A DNA stretch of 64,000 nt from Pseudomonas reactans (lineage in GTDB: Bacteria > Pseudomonadota > Gammaproteobacteria > Pseudomonadales > Pseudomonadaceae), in assembly GCF_013385825.1 (NCBI RefSeq), contig NZ_JACAPG010000020.1, positions 271,754 to 335,753 on the forward strand. Direction: 5' to 3'. The notes beneath the pieces were generated by a model that searched no databases, was not told the origin of the DNA, and saw only the letters and a program-made list of their open reading frames with translations. Below, piece by piece: positions 24,916-32,471 of this stretch. Numbering within the stretch: position 1 is the first letter of the stretch; each line of letters opens with the position of its first letter. The position numbers and the translations under genes were made by a program.

Positions 24916-25043
24916 AGGAAGCCATGGCCGATCTGGCTGTGGTTTTTCACTGGGCGCCGGCTGACATGGATCAGTTGGCCCTGCAAGAGCTGATGGACTG
25001 GCGCGAGCGTGCCAGGGTGCGGAGTTCCACCGATGGCAAATGA
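24873..25043 (+). CDS. E': E' extension read by -1 ribosomal frameshift from E
   Basis: In the -1 frame from the T6G site the reading is open through ATEIGEDGCIPRCVEEAMAD and LAVVFHWAPADMDQLALQEL to the TGA at 25041-25043, adding 56 residues. The MDWRERAR end is typical of the GpE+E' extension. An ATG at 24924 (MADLAVVF) exists in the frame, but independent initiation is not needed. Its stop overlaps the start of T. Confidence 0.85.
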   Translation, partial: ATEIGEDGCIPRCVEEAMADLAVVFHWAPADMDQLALQELMDWRERARVRSSTDGK

Positions 25044-27708
25044 TCTGCGACTACAGGTGCTGCTCAGTACCATCGACAAAGCCACGCGGCCGCTGAAGCA
25101 CATCAGCGAAGGCAGCCTTGAGACGGCACGCGCCCTCAAGGCTGCGCGCGACAGCCTCAAAGAACTCAACAGCCAGCAGAAAGACATCAGCGCCTGGCGC
25201 ACGCAGCGCGCCGCCGCCGAGCAGACCGGTGCCGCCCTCACCGCCGCCCGCGACCGCGTCAAAACCCTCAGCCAGGAATTTGCCGCGACCGGGGCGCCTA
25301 CCAGGGCGATGACCCGCAGCTTTCAGTCGGCCGTGCGCGAGGCTCAGCGGCTCAAGCAGCAGCACCAACAGCAAGGCGAGCAGTTGCAGGGCCTGCGTTC
25401 AAAGCTTTACGACGCCGGCATCAGCACCAAGAACCTGGGCACCCACGAACGCCAGCTACGCGAACAAATCAACGCCACCAACGCCAGTATCAGTTCGCAG
25501 GGCAAGCGTATGGGCGAGCTGAGTGCCCAGCACAAACGGGCGGCAGTGGCGCGTAGTCAGATGGAGAAATCCCAGCGGGCTGCCGGCAACATGGCCGTGA
25601 ACGGTGCGGCTGGGTTGGGTGTTGGCTACGCGGCGAGCCGGCCGGTAGTGGCCGCTGTGAAAGCCTTTGCGCCCAATGAAGACTCCGCCACGCAGCTCAA
25701 AGTGTCGATGATGGATAACACCGGGAAGGTCTCGGAAGACTTCCAAAAGATCACCGAGCAGGCCACCAAACTGGGCGACCTTTTGCCAGGCACCACGGCC
25801 GACTTCCAGAACATGATGACCATGCTGCGCCGTCAGGGCCTGAGCGCGAAAAACATCTTAGGTGGGACTGGCGAAGCCGCTGCCTATCTTGGAGTACTGC
25901 TGAAGCTGGAGGCCACCGACGCGGCGGAATTTGCCGCCAAAATGCAGGACGCGACGCGCACTACCGAAACAGACATGATGAGTCTGATGGACACCATCCA
26001 GCGCGGTTTCAACGCGGGTGTTGATCCCACCAATATGCTCGCTGGATTCAGCAGCATTTCCCCCGTTATGGACATCATCAACAAGTCAGGCCTTGAAGCG
26101 ACTAAGAGCCTGGCGCCACTGCTCATCATGATGGATCAGGCCAGTATCGAGGGAAGCAAGGCAGGTAATGCTTTTCGGAAGATCTTTCAGGCCTCGCTGA
26201 AGAAAAGCAACATCGACAGCATCAACAAAATGCTCGCCGACAAAGGGCAGAAAATCAGCTTCAGCTTTACCAATGACGAAGGGAATTTCTCAGGCGTAGA
26301 GAACCTCTACGCCCAAATCGACAAGATCAAAGATCTGAATCAAGTCGATAGAACAGCAGTAATCGCCAAATTATTTGGGGACGACGCAGAGACCATCACA
26401 ACCCTGAACGTGATGATGAACAAAGGGCTGGCAGGGTATCAGCAGGTACAACAGCAGCTGCAGTCCCAGGCAGACCTGCGTACGCGCGTCAATGAACAGC
26501 TGGGCACCCTGACCAACGTGATGGAGGCTACAGAAGGCAGCTTCACCAACGCCATGGCCGAGTTCGGCGCAGCGGTAGCGCCTGACCTCAAAGAGCTGAT
26601 CAAGACGTTGGGCGAAATCGCCAACAGCATCGGCACCTGGGCGCGGGAGAATCCAAAGTTGGCCGGTGGCCTGGTCAAGGTCGTGGCTGCGATCGCCGGT
26701 CTGGCTTTCGTGTTCGGTGGTCTGGCATTGACCATGGCAAGCATCCTCGGTCCCTTCGCTGTGTTGCGCTACGGCATGACCATGTTCGGCCTACAAGGTG
26801 GCGGCATCACCAAGATGCTCGGCAGGCTGTTCCCTACACTGTCTGGCCTGGCCCGCAACGTGTTCCCCATGTTTGCCCAGGGCGTTCGAATGGTCGCCAC
26901 GACAATGGGCGGTGCACTCTTGACCGCCCTGCGCACCGTAGGTGTGGCGCTATGGGGGCTGGCGGCAAACCCGATAGTGTTGATTATCGCTGCCGTCGTC
27001 GCCGCGCTGGCCGGCGGCGCCTACCTGATCTACAAGAACTGGGACGCGGTGAAGAACTACTTCGCCAGCGCCTGGACGGAGATCAAGGCCGGTTTTGATG
27101 GTGGGATAGGCGGCATCATCACCACCCTGGTCAACTTCAGCCCGCTCGGCCTGCTGTACCAGGCCTTTGCCGGAGTACTGAGCTACCTGGGCATCGAACT
27201 GCCAGGACGGTTCACTGAGTTCGGAGGCATGATCGTCAACGGCCTGGTCAACGGACTGACGGCTGGGCTCGGCGCGGTCAAAAATGCCATCAGCTCGATC
27301 GGCGACTCCAGCATTGGTTGGTTCAAGGAAAAACTCGGCATCCACAGCCCGTCGCGTGTATTCGCAGAACTGGGCGGCTTCACCATGGCCGGCCTGACGC
27401 AGGGCCTGGAAGTTGGACAAAAAGGCCCGCTAGACGCCCTGAACAGCATGACCAAGCAGATGACAGCCGCCGGCACACTTGCCCTGGGCGCCACTGCCAT
27501 GCCGGCGTTTGCCGTCGACACCAAGCCGCCGATCAATAGCGCGGCGCCGACAGTCGTTTACGACAGTCACGACGTGTACCAAATCGACGTCGCGGCGGGA
27601 CCTGGCACTGACATGCAAAGCCTGGAAAAGAGCCTGCGCGCCATCCTTGCCCGCATCGAAAACGAAAAGAAAGCGCGCCAGCGCAGCAAACTCTCTGACC
27701 TGGACTGA
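25033..27708 (+). CDS. T: tail tape measure protein (P2 gpT family)
   Basis: An 891-residue tape measure protein whose length sets tail length (P2 gpT is 815). The N-terminal about 200 residues are coiled coil rich in Gln/Arg/Lys (LKAARDSLKELNSQQKDISA). The central conserved region contains EDSATQLKVSMMDNTGKVSE and TMLRRQGLSAKNILGGTGEA. Hydrophobic segments lie at about 545-590 and 640-680 (PIVLIIAAVVAALAGGAYLI). The C-terminus ends in basic RQRSKLSDLD. The ATG at 25033 overlaps the E' stop (ATGGCAAATGA); a start at 25009 would be inside E' without a binding site. Confidence 0.95.
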   Translation: MANDLRLQVLLSTIDKATRPLKHISEGSLETARALKAARDSLKELNSQQKDISAWRTQRAAAEQTGAALTAARDRVKTLSQEFAATGAPTRAMTRSFQSAVREAQRLKQQHQQQGEQLQGLRSKLYDAGISTKNLGTHERQLREQINATNASISSQGKRMGELSAQHKRAAVARSQMEKSQRAAGNMAVNGAAGLGVGYAASRPVVAAVKAFAPNEDSATQLKVSMMDNTGKVSEDFQKITEQATKLGDLLPGTTADFQNMMTMLRRQGLSAKNILGGTGEAAAYLGVLLKLEATDAAEFAAKMQDATRTTETDMMSLMDTIQRGFNAGVDPTNMLAGFSSISPVMDIINKSGLEATKSLAPLLIMMDQASIEGSKAGNAFRKIFQASLKKSNIDSINKMLADKGQKISFSFTNDEGNFSGVENLYAQIDKIKDLNQVDRTAVIAKLFGDDAETITTLNVMMNKGLAGYQQVQQQLQSQADLRTRVNEQLGTLTNVMEATEGSFTNAMAEFGAAVAPDLKELIKTLGEIANSIGTWARENPKLAGGLVKVVAAIAGLAFVFGGLALTMASILGPFAVLRYGMTMFGLQGGGITKMLGRLFPTLSGLARNVFPMFAQGVRMVATTMGGALLTALRTVGVALWGLAANPIVLIIAAVVAALAGGAYLIYKNWDAVKNYFASAWTEIKAGFDGGIGGIITTLVNFSPLGLLYQAFAGVLSYLGIELPGRFTEFGGMIVNGLVNGLTAGLGAVKNAISSIGDSSIGWFKEKLGIHSPSRVFAELGGFTMAGLTQGLEVGQKGPLDALNSMTKQMTAAGTLALGATAMPAFAVDTKPPINSAAPTVVYDSHDVYQIDVAAGPGTDMQSLEKSLRAILARIENEKKARQRSKLSDLD

Positions 27709-27713
27709 CCACT

Positions 27714-28154
27714 ATGATGATGGCCCTCGGCATGTTCGTGTTCAGCCTCAGAACCGCCGCCTACCAGGAACTGCAACGCCAAACCGATTGGCGCCACGCC
27801 AGCAACAACCGCATCGGCGCGGCGCCCGCACGGCAGTTCGTGGGTCGTGGCGATGACGCCATCACCCTCCCCGGCATCATCTTCCCCGAACTGGCAGGCA
27901 GCGCCCTCAGCCTTGACGCCATACGCCTGATGGCAAACACCGGCAAGGCCTGGCCCATGGTCGAGGGCACGGGGCGGATCTACGGGCTGTGGGTTATCGA
28001 TAGCCTGAGCGAGACCAAGACCATTTTCTTCAGCGACGGCACCCCACGGCGCATTGAATTCACCCTGAGCCTGAAACGCACCGACGACGATCGCATCGAC
28101 CTGCTCGGCGCCGGTACCAGCATCGGCGTCAACATCCTGCGAGGTCTGCTTTGA
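27714..28154 (+). CDS. U: tail tube terminator-region protein U (P2 gpU family)
   Basis: A 146-residue gpU with MALGMFVFSLRTAAYQELQR, GDDAITLPGIIFPELAGSAL and LSETKTIFFSDGTPRRIEFT. Three consecutive ATG codons start it. Its TGA overlaps the TTG start of gpD. Confidence 0.94.
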   Translation: MMMALGMFVFSLRTAAYQELQRQTDWRHASNNRIGAAPARQFVGRGDDAITLPGIIFPELAGSALSLDAIRLMANTGKAWPMVEGTGRIYGLWVIDSLSETKTIFFSDGTPRRIEFTLSLKRTDDDRIDLLGAGTSIGVNILRGLL

Positions 28155-29422
28155 TCGATTCCATCATCTCCAAGGTCACCGGCTACCTGCGCAACACCGC
28201 CGAACGCTACGTCCGCGACGCAGCCTACCCGGTACCGGCGTTCCGGCTCACCGTCGACGGCCTGGATATCGCCCAACTGATCAGCCCGCGGCTGATGGGC
28301 CTGGAGCTGACAGACAACCGCGGCGTTGAGGCCGATCAACTCAGCATCACCCTCAGCGACCACGACGGCCTGCTGTCGATCCCACCCAAGGGCGCGGTGC
28401 TACGGTTATGGCTGGGCTGGAGCGACACCGGCCTGGTGGACAAAGGCACCTACACCGTCGACGAAACCGAACACAGCGGCGCGCCGGACGTGCTCAGCAT
28501 CCGCGCTCGATCTGCAGACCTGCGCAAGGGCCTCAAAACCAAACGCGAACGCAGCTGGAGCAACACCACCCTCGGCGACGTCCTGGGCGATATCGCCATC
28601 GGCAACGGCCTCACCGCCACCATCGCCGGCGCGCTCGACGGTCTGCCCATCCTGCAACTCGACCAGGCCAACGAGTCCGACGCCAACCTGATCAGCCGCC
28701 TGGGCGAAGAATTCGACGCGGTGTCCAGCGTCAAAGCCGGCTGCCTGCTGTGCCTGCCAGCGGGCGGCGGCAAGACCGCCAGCGGCATGGACCTACCCCA
28801 CATCCTCCTCACCCGCGAGGACGGCGACCAACACCGCTACCTGCAAGCCGACCGCGACAGCTACGACGGTGTGCGGGCCTATTACTACGACGTGAACAGC
28901 GCCAAGAAGCAGGAAGCCATCGCCGGCGGCGGCGACAACCTCAAGGACCTGCGCCACACGTACAGCGACCAGCAGTCAGCCCTGCGCGCGGCACGGGCGG
29001 AGTTCCGGCGATTACAGCGCGGCAGCGCTACGCTCAGTTACACCCTGTCGATGGGCCGACCGGACCTGATCCCCGAACTGACGTACACGCTCCAGGGCGT
29101 GAAGGCGGAGATCGACGAGATCATTTGGTATGGCGGCAACGTGCAGCACAGCCTTACTGACAGCGGCGGGTACACGGTGAGCTTGGAGCTGGAGAGCAAG
29201 CTGCCGGAGGACAATGTCGAAGACCTGGCAGAAGAGAATCGAGGCGATTACACAGGGATCATTGCGTATTACCGCGACCAGAAAACCGGGAAGGAAAAGA
29301 CGATTACGGCGGGGGATCAGACGAAGCCGAGGCGGTTGCGGTGGCTGTACGCCACTGAAAAGACGGCCAAGCGTGCAGTGGATCGAGAATGGAAAAAAGC
29401 TCAGGCGGACAAGCAAGTTTAA
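28151..29422 (+). CDS. D: tail protein D / late control protein (P2 gpD family)
   Basis: A 423-residue gpD (P2 387), a phage hub protein related to T4 gp27. Typical stretches are RLTVDGLDIAQLISPRLMGL, LTDNRGVEADQLSITLSDHD and LSIRARSADLRKGLKTKRER. The TTG start overlaps the gpU stop. It is the last gene of the late block. Confidence 0.94.
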   Translation: MIDSIISKVTGYLRNTAERYVRDAAYPVPAFRLTVDGLDIAQLISPRLMGLELTDNRGVEADQLSITLSDHDGLLSIPPKGAVLRLWLGWSDTGLVDKGTYTVDETEHSGAPDVLSIRARSADLRKGLKTKRERSWSNTTLGDVLGDIAIGNGLTATIAGALDGLPILQLDQANESDANLISRLGEEFDAVSSVKAGCLLCLPAGGGKTASGMDLPHILLTREDGDQHRYLQADRDSYDGVRAYYYDVNSAKKQEAIAGGGDNLKDLRHTYSDQQSALRAARAEFRRLQRGSATLSYTLSMGRPDLIPELTYTLQGVKAEIDEIIWYGGNVQHSLTDSGGYTVSLELESKLPEDNVEDLAEENRGDYTGIIAYYRDQKTGKEKTITAGDQTKPRRLRWLYATEKTAKRAVDREWKKAQADKQV

Positions 29423-29423
29423 A

Positions 29424-29442
29424 CCCCGGAACTTGTCCGGGG
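29424..29442. terminator. hairpin between gpD and the converging small gene
   Basis: A perfect 7-bp stem CCCCGGA/TCCGGGG with a 5-nt loop starts 1 bp after the gpD stop. It has no T-tract, so its termination strength is uncertain. Confidence 0.45.
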
Positions 29443-29454
29443 TCCGCCAGCGAA

Positions 29455-29619
29455 TTAATCAGGTGCCTGAGTGAAAACCTCCAACAACCGCAACACGTCT
29501 TTCTGACGCTGGTGACTGATCGACCTGAACATTGCCAGCAACATCACTTCTTGATCGCTAAGGCAGTTCGCATCTGCGACTTGCGCTTGGCTTTCCGATA
29601 CACCGCTGTTCTCCATCAT
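29455..29619 (-). CDS. small lysogeny-side protein, unidentified
   Basis: A 54-residue protein (MMENSGVSESQAQVADANCL ... DVLRLLEVFTQAPD). The start at 29619 is preceded by AAAGGAG at a good distance, whereas the longer frame upstream has no binding site. The C-terminal stretch LSDQEVMLLAMFRSISHQRQ with KDVLRLLEV resembles the oligomerisation tail found at the end of many XRE repressors, but there is no DNA-binding domain. It reads in the repressor direction, so it may be expressed in the lysogen. Confidence 0.6.
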   Translation of the reverse strand: MMENSGVSESQAQVADANCLSDQEVMLLAMFRSISHQRQKDVLRLLEVFTQAPD

Positions 29620-29756
29620 GCGAATACTCCTTTCACACGCAACCGGTACCCGGCGCCACCATGGCGCCGTTGAGGTTTCCCGGGGAACAGCCAATCTCCT
29701 TCACGTTTTGCTGTGTCATCGCACAGCGTAAAAAAAAACTATGAGGCGTTGTTGCA

Positions 29757-30269
29757 TCACAAACGACCTGGTCGGGCGCGGACGTCGAGTATCTGATTGT
29801 TGGCGGGATTGAAGTCACACTCGTAAATATGTTTTTGGAACGCACCGAACCCGTTCTGAAACTCGATTTTGTCGCCTATAAATGTAATCAACCCCTGCTC
29901 TTGATTCAGCCAGCGAAAGTGACTGAATTTTGGCTCGAAAGTACCGTCGGTCCAGCGGAACGAATACTTGGCCAGACGCTCCACTTGCGATTTGCAATAA
30001 ATGCCGGCACTGATGCTGTACTTGTCCCCGGCACATTGCAGGCTTTTACGACAAGCAGCTTCATCTGCTAGAACCTGCTTTTTGTCGGGCTTATCGCTTT
30101 TGCCGCCGGAACACATCGAAAATGTCACAGCGATAATAACCAGCAGAATTACCGCTCCAATTGCCTGCTGTCCTGCAGTGACCCCAGGGTTCTTAACACC
30201 GCAGTGGGGGCATACTTTAGCGGTCGTATCCACTTCGTGCTTACACGATTTACAGGGTTTCAAAGCCAT
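29757..30269 (-). CDS. zinc-ribbon single-pass membrane protein
   Basis: A 170-residue protein with an N-terminal zinc ribbon (C6-x2-C9 and C20-x2-C23, KPCKSCKHEV and VCPHCGVKNP), one membrane helix at about 36-54 (AIGAVILLVIIAVTFSMC), and a C-terminal region of about 115 residues with four further cysteines. GGAGTAAAGGA precedes the ATG. It lies downstream of the repressor gene in the same orientation, behind a terminator. A membrane protein made in the lysogen could act in superinfection exclusion; that is only a guess from location. Confidence 0.7.
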   Translation of the reverse strand: MALKPCKSCKHEVDTTAKVCPHCGVKNPGVTAGQQAIGAVILLVIIAVTFSMCSGGKSDKPDKKQVLADEAACRKSLQCAGDKYSISAGIYCKSQVERLAKYSFRWTDGTFEPKFSHFRWLNQEQGLITFIGDKIEFQNGFGAFQKHIYECDFNPANNQILDVRARPGRL

Positions 30270-30293
30270 TCCTTTACTCCTTCGACGTCCATG

Positions 30294-30317
30294 AAAAAAC
30301 CGACCTTCTTGGTCGGT
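30294..30317 (-). terminator. terminator of the repressor gene
   Basis: Minus-strand reading: ACCGACC-AAGAA-GGTCGGT followed by TTTTTT, 36 bp after the repressor stop codon. Confidence 0.85.
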
Positions 30318-30352
30318 GAGTCAACCCCAACACATCAATAAACAGCTCTGAT

Positions 30353-30712
30353 TCAGTTGCTGCTCTTCTTGCCTGTCGTAGCAGCGACGCTGGCGAATGC
30401 TGACGCCATTCGTGTCAGAACCTGTCGATCAGCATCAGTTACCTGCTTAAACAGTTCAATTAAATCCAGCGCTTCAGCGGGAATGCTATCGGCAGCCTGT
30501 GGCTTACGCTCTCCGGTCACCACATAAAGAATGTCTACGCCTTTAGCCGCAATCGCAGCGAGGTAGTTCGAGTCAGGACTTCTGTCGCCTTTTTCATAGT
30601 TGTACTGGCTATTTTTGGAAGCCCCAGCAACTGCCGAAAATTCAGTCTGGCTGAACCCAAGACGCTCCCTTTCCTCTTTGAGGCGGTCACCAATTCCCAC
30701 ATTTGTCTCCAT
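30353..30712 (-). CDS. CI-like prophage repressor (XRE family)
   Basis: A 119-residue regulator with an N-terminal XRE helix-turn-helix (IGDRLKEERERLGFSQTEFS, AGASKNSQYNYEKGDRSPDS) and a short helical C-terminal segment for dimerisation (AEALDLIELFKQVTDADRQV). It lacks the S24 autoprotease domain of lambda CI, so RecA-driven self-cleavage is not expected. The start at 30712 (METNVGIG) fits the HTH position; the frame continues upstream to 30751 without support. It is divergent from the early operon across a 72-bp control region. Confidence 0.88.
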   Translation of the reverse strand: METNVGIGDRLKEERERLGFSQTEFSAVAGASKNSQYNYEKGDRSPDSNYLAAIAAKGVDILYVVTGERKPQAADSIPAEALDLIELFKQVTDADRQVLTRMASAFASVAATTGKKSSN

Positions 30713-30718
30713 CAATAC

Positions 30719-30747
30719 TTGACGATCCCACAAACATGGGAAATACT
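30719..30747 (+). promoter_or_regulatory. early promoter with embedded operator
   Basis: TTGACG (30719-30724), a 17-bp spacer and AATACT (30742-30747) make a good sigma-70 promoter for the rightward early operon. The spacer is occupied by the palindrome TCCCA-CAAACA-TGGGA (30726-30741). A second TCCCACA word (30694-30703 region, inside the repressor start) suggests two repressor sites. Confidence 0.65.
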
Positions 30748-30748
30748 T

Positions 30749-30774
30749 CACACGTCATCACACGAAACCACACG
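30749..30774 (+). repeat. three CACACG repeats with exact 10-bp period
   Basis: CACACG begins at 30749, 30759 and 30769, on the same face of the helix, between the early -10 box and the ATG at 30785. This is the expected place for binding of a Cox/Cro-type regulator or the repressor. Confidence 0.6.
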
Positions 30775-30784
30775 AAAAGAGACT

Positions 30785-30997
30785 ATGCCGAACGCATCCC
30801 CCATCGAGCAAGCATGCCAAGAGGCCCGTGACCGTCTCGCACGACTCGGGATATCGGCAAAAGACTGGGCTGAAGAACATGAATTCAACCCTTCGACGGT
30901 TTACGCAGTTTTGAACGGACAGAAAAAGTGCTTACGCGGTGAAGCTCACCGCGCCGCCGTGCTGCTCGGTATCAAAGACGGCGTGATCACAAATTAG
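30785..30997 (+). CDS. early DNA-binding protein (BcepMu gp16-like)
   Basis: A 70-residue protein whose core (ARDRLARLGISAKDWAEEHE, FNPSTVYAVLNGQKKCLRGE, AHRAAVLLGIKDG) matches the phage-associated BcepMu gp16 family, a small HTH protein. It is the first gene of the rightward early operon, the position of P2 cox, and probably controls the lysis/lysogeny switch. The start at 30785 places AAAAGAG upstream. Confidence 0.82.
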   Translation: MPNASPIEQACQEARDRLARLGISAKDWAEEHEFNPSTVYAVLNGQKKCLRGEAHRAAVLLGIKDGVITN

Positions 30998-31026
30998 GGC
31001 CTCTGGCTCCAAGGGGAAACCAGAAG

Positions 31027-31497
31027 ATGAAACGCCCAGTTCTAGACAGCAGAAAGAGCGTCGTAATGGCCGTCATCGGCGCCTACCCAGGCGGTCGGTC
31101 GTATGCCTCGGCAGACCTCGGCATGCCGATGAAGAAGTTCGACAACCAGGCCTACGAGAACGCCGGCAGCCGCCCACTGACCGACGAACACATTCACCGT
31201 TTGGAGCAAGTCGCCGGGACCACATTTCTGGCCGACTACATCGCCTCAATGTACGGCGGCATGTTCGTTCCGCTGAGCGTCCCGGAGAACCTGGACAACG
31301 TGGAGTTGTACAGCCGCTCGCTCAAGGCATCGGCCCAGCGGGGCAAGGTCGACCAGATCATGTCTACGGCCCTGGATGACGGTGTTATCGAAAAGCGTGA
31401 AGCCGACGCGATCATCGCCGCCTTGATCACCTACATGTCGGCCCGTTACGCCGAAGTGTTCGCGACCATCCAGCTCTACAGCCAGGGAGCTGTCTAG
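31027..31497 (+). CDS. CII/YmfL-like phage regulatory protein
   Basis: A 156-residue protein of the phage regulatory CII (YmfL) family: SRKSVVMAVIGAYPGGRSYA, ENAGSRPLTDEHIHRLEQVA, then a helical C-terminus (DGVIEKREADAIIAALITYM). In 186-like phages CII helps establish lysogeny. AAGGGGAAACC precedes the ATG. Its stop overlaps the GTG of the Ogr-like gene by one base. Confidence 0.85.
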   Translation: MKRPVLDSRKSVVMAVIGAYPGGRSYASADLGMPMKKFDNQAYENAGSRPLTDEHIHRLEQVAGTTFLADYIASMYGGMFVPLSVPENLDNVELYSRSLKASAQRGKVDQIMSTALDDGVIEKREADAIIAALITYMSARYAEVFATIQLYSQGAV

Positions 31498-31784
31498 TGA
31501 GTACTTACAAACTGGTCTGCCCTCACTGCCACGGCCGCATGCGTATTCGCACCAGCGAAGGCCAACACATTTTCCTGCGTATCGCTTACTTGCAATGCAC
31601 CAACGAGGCTTGCGGCTTCGTGGCGCGTGCTGAGTTTCAAATGACCCACGAACTGAGTCCCAGCGGCATGCCAAACCCGGCTGTACAGCTACCAGTCGCA
31701 GACGTGGTCATTCGCCGCCAGACAATGAAAACCGCCAACGATCACCCCGATCTGCTGGACCAACTGGAAATGGAGCGCGCGTGA
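31497..31784 (+). CDS. ogr: Ogr/Delta-like zinc-finger late activator
   Basis: A 95-residue protein with the Ogr/Delta finger: CPHCHGRMRIRTS (C-x2-C) followed by YLQCTNEACGFVARAEFQMT (C-x4-C), here four cysteines as in P2 Ogr, with the conserved aromatic tail of the finger. Ogr proteins activate the late promoters of P2-like phages. The matching sites are probably the TGTAG-N9-CTACA palindromes at 10078, 17875 and 22684. Unusually it sits in the early operon rather than after gene D. The start is GTG. Confidence 0.9.
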   Translation: MSTYKLVCPHCHGRMRIRTSEGQHIFLRIAYLQCTNEACGFVARAEFQMTHELSPSGMPNPAVQLPVADVVIRRQTMKTANDHPDLLDQLEMERA

Positions 31785-32155
31785 TGAACCTCAATCAACA
31801 GACTCATGACTACCGCAGCAGCATGCAACAAGCTGCTTTCGCTTACCTGCAACGCCACGAGGCTGAACACCTGGTGGATTCCGATCTGTTGTTTGATCGC
31901 TGCATCCGCCACCTGACCCTTGCGTTGGAAGTGCCTGTGTTCATGGCGCCCAAGCTTGTCCACAACGCCTGGACTGAACTGCAAATGATCAAAAAGCGCC
32001 GTTGGATCGGCGTCGACTGGGCGACTGGGCCTGATAGCACCCGCGTACACCTGGTGGACGTTCTGGCGGATCAACGCTTCCCCGTCTCGGCTCGTTTTCT
32101 ACCGCAAAAAATGCTCGACCAGCGCAACGCCGTACACAAGCCACACCCTCAGTAA
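31784..32155 (+). CDS. small early phage protein, unidentified
   Basis: A 123-residue soluble protein (MNLNQQTHDYRSSMQQAAFA ... QKMLDQRNAVHKPHPQ). No motif recognised. The ATG overlaps the ogr stop (TGATG), so it is coupled in the early operon. Confidence 0.7.
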   Translation: MNLNQQTHDYRSSMQQAAFAYLQRHEAEHLVDSDLLFDRCIRHLTLALEVPVFMAPKLVHNAWTELQMIKKRRWIGVDWATGPDSTRVHLVDVLADQRFPVSARFLPQKMLDQRNAVHKPHPQ

Positions 32156-32231
32156 CGCTTCCTTTTAAACCCCCGCCCTGCCCCGTTCCCAATGGGTTTG
32201 GGTGAGCTTTGCCCGCAATCCGAGGTGGACC

Positions 32232-32465
32232 ATGGAAATCAACATCGCCATCACCGCAAAACTGCCCCGCGACCAGGCCGAGGCACTGCTCGTTGAGCTG
32301 CGTGCGCAGTACGCGTTGCTGTTCAACGAGCATTGGTATGACGACCGTTTTCGCATGATTCCCGAAGGATTGCGGCACGGCTCGTTGCTGGTGGCCTTCC
32401 CTGGGTTGGCCGCACGAAAAAGCCTGATTGGCGCCCTTAAACATAGTCTCGACGAAGCGAAGTAA
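32232..32465 (+). CDS. small early phage protein, unidentified
   Basis: A 77-residue protein (MEINIAITAKLPRDQAEALL ... LIGALKHSLDEAK) with an alternating beta-alpha pattern. The ATG at 32232 is preceded by GAGGTGG. Its stop is 6 bp before the primase ATG. Confidence 0.7.
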   Translation: MEINIAITAKLPRDQAEALLVELRAQYALLFNEHWYDDRFRMIPEGLRHGSLLVAFPGLAARKSLIGALKHSLDEAK

Positions 32466-32471
32466 GCCACG

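Noticed and set aside
29712..29745. Palindrome GCTGTG-TCATCG-CACAGC near A9 considered as a terminator
   Set aside because: The A-tract lies on the wrong side for either neighbouring gene, so it does not form a proper intrinsic terminator.
30749..30774. Short repeats considered as a CRISPR-like array
   Set aside because: The 6-bp repeats with 4-bp gaps fit protein-binding sites; no CRISPR repeats or cas genes exist in the window.
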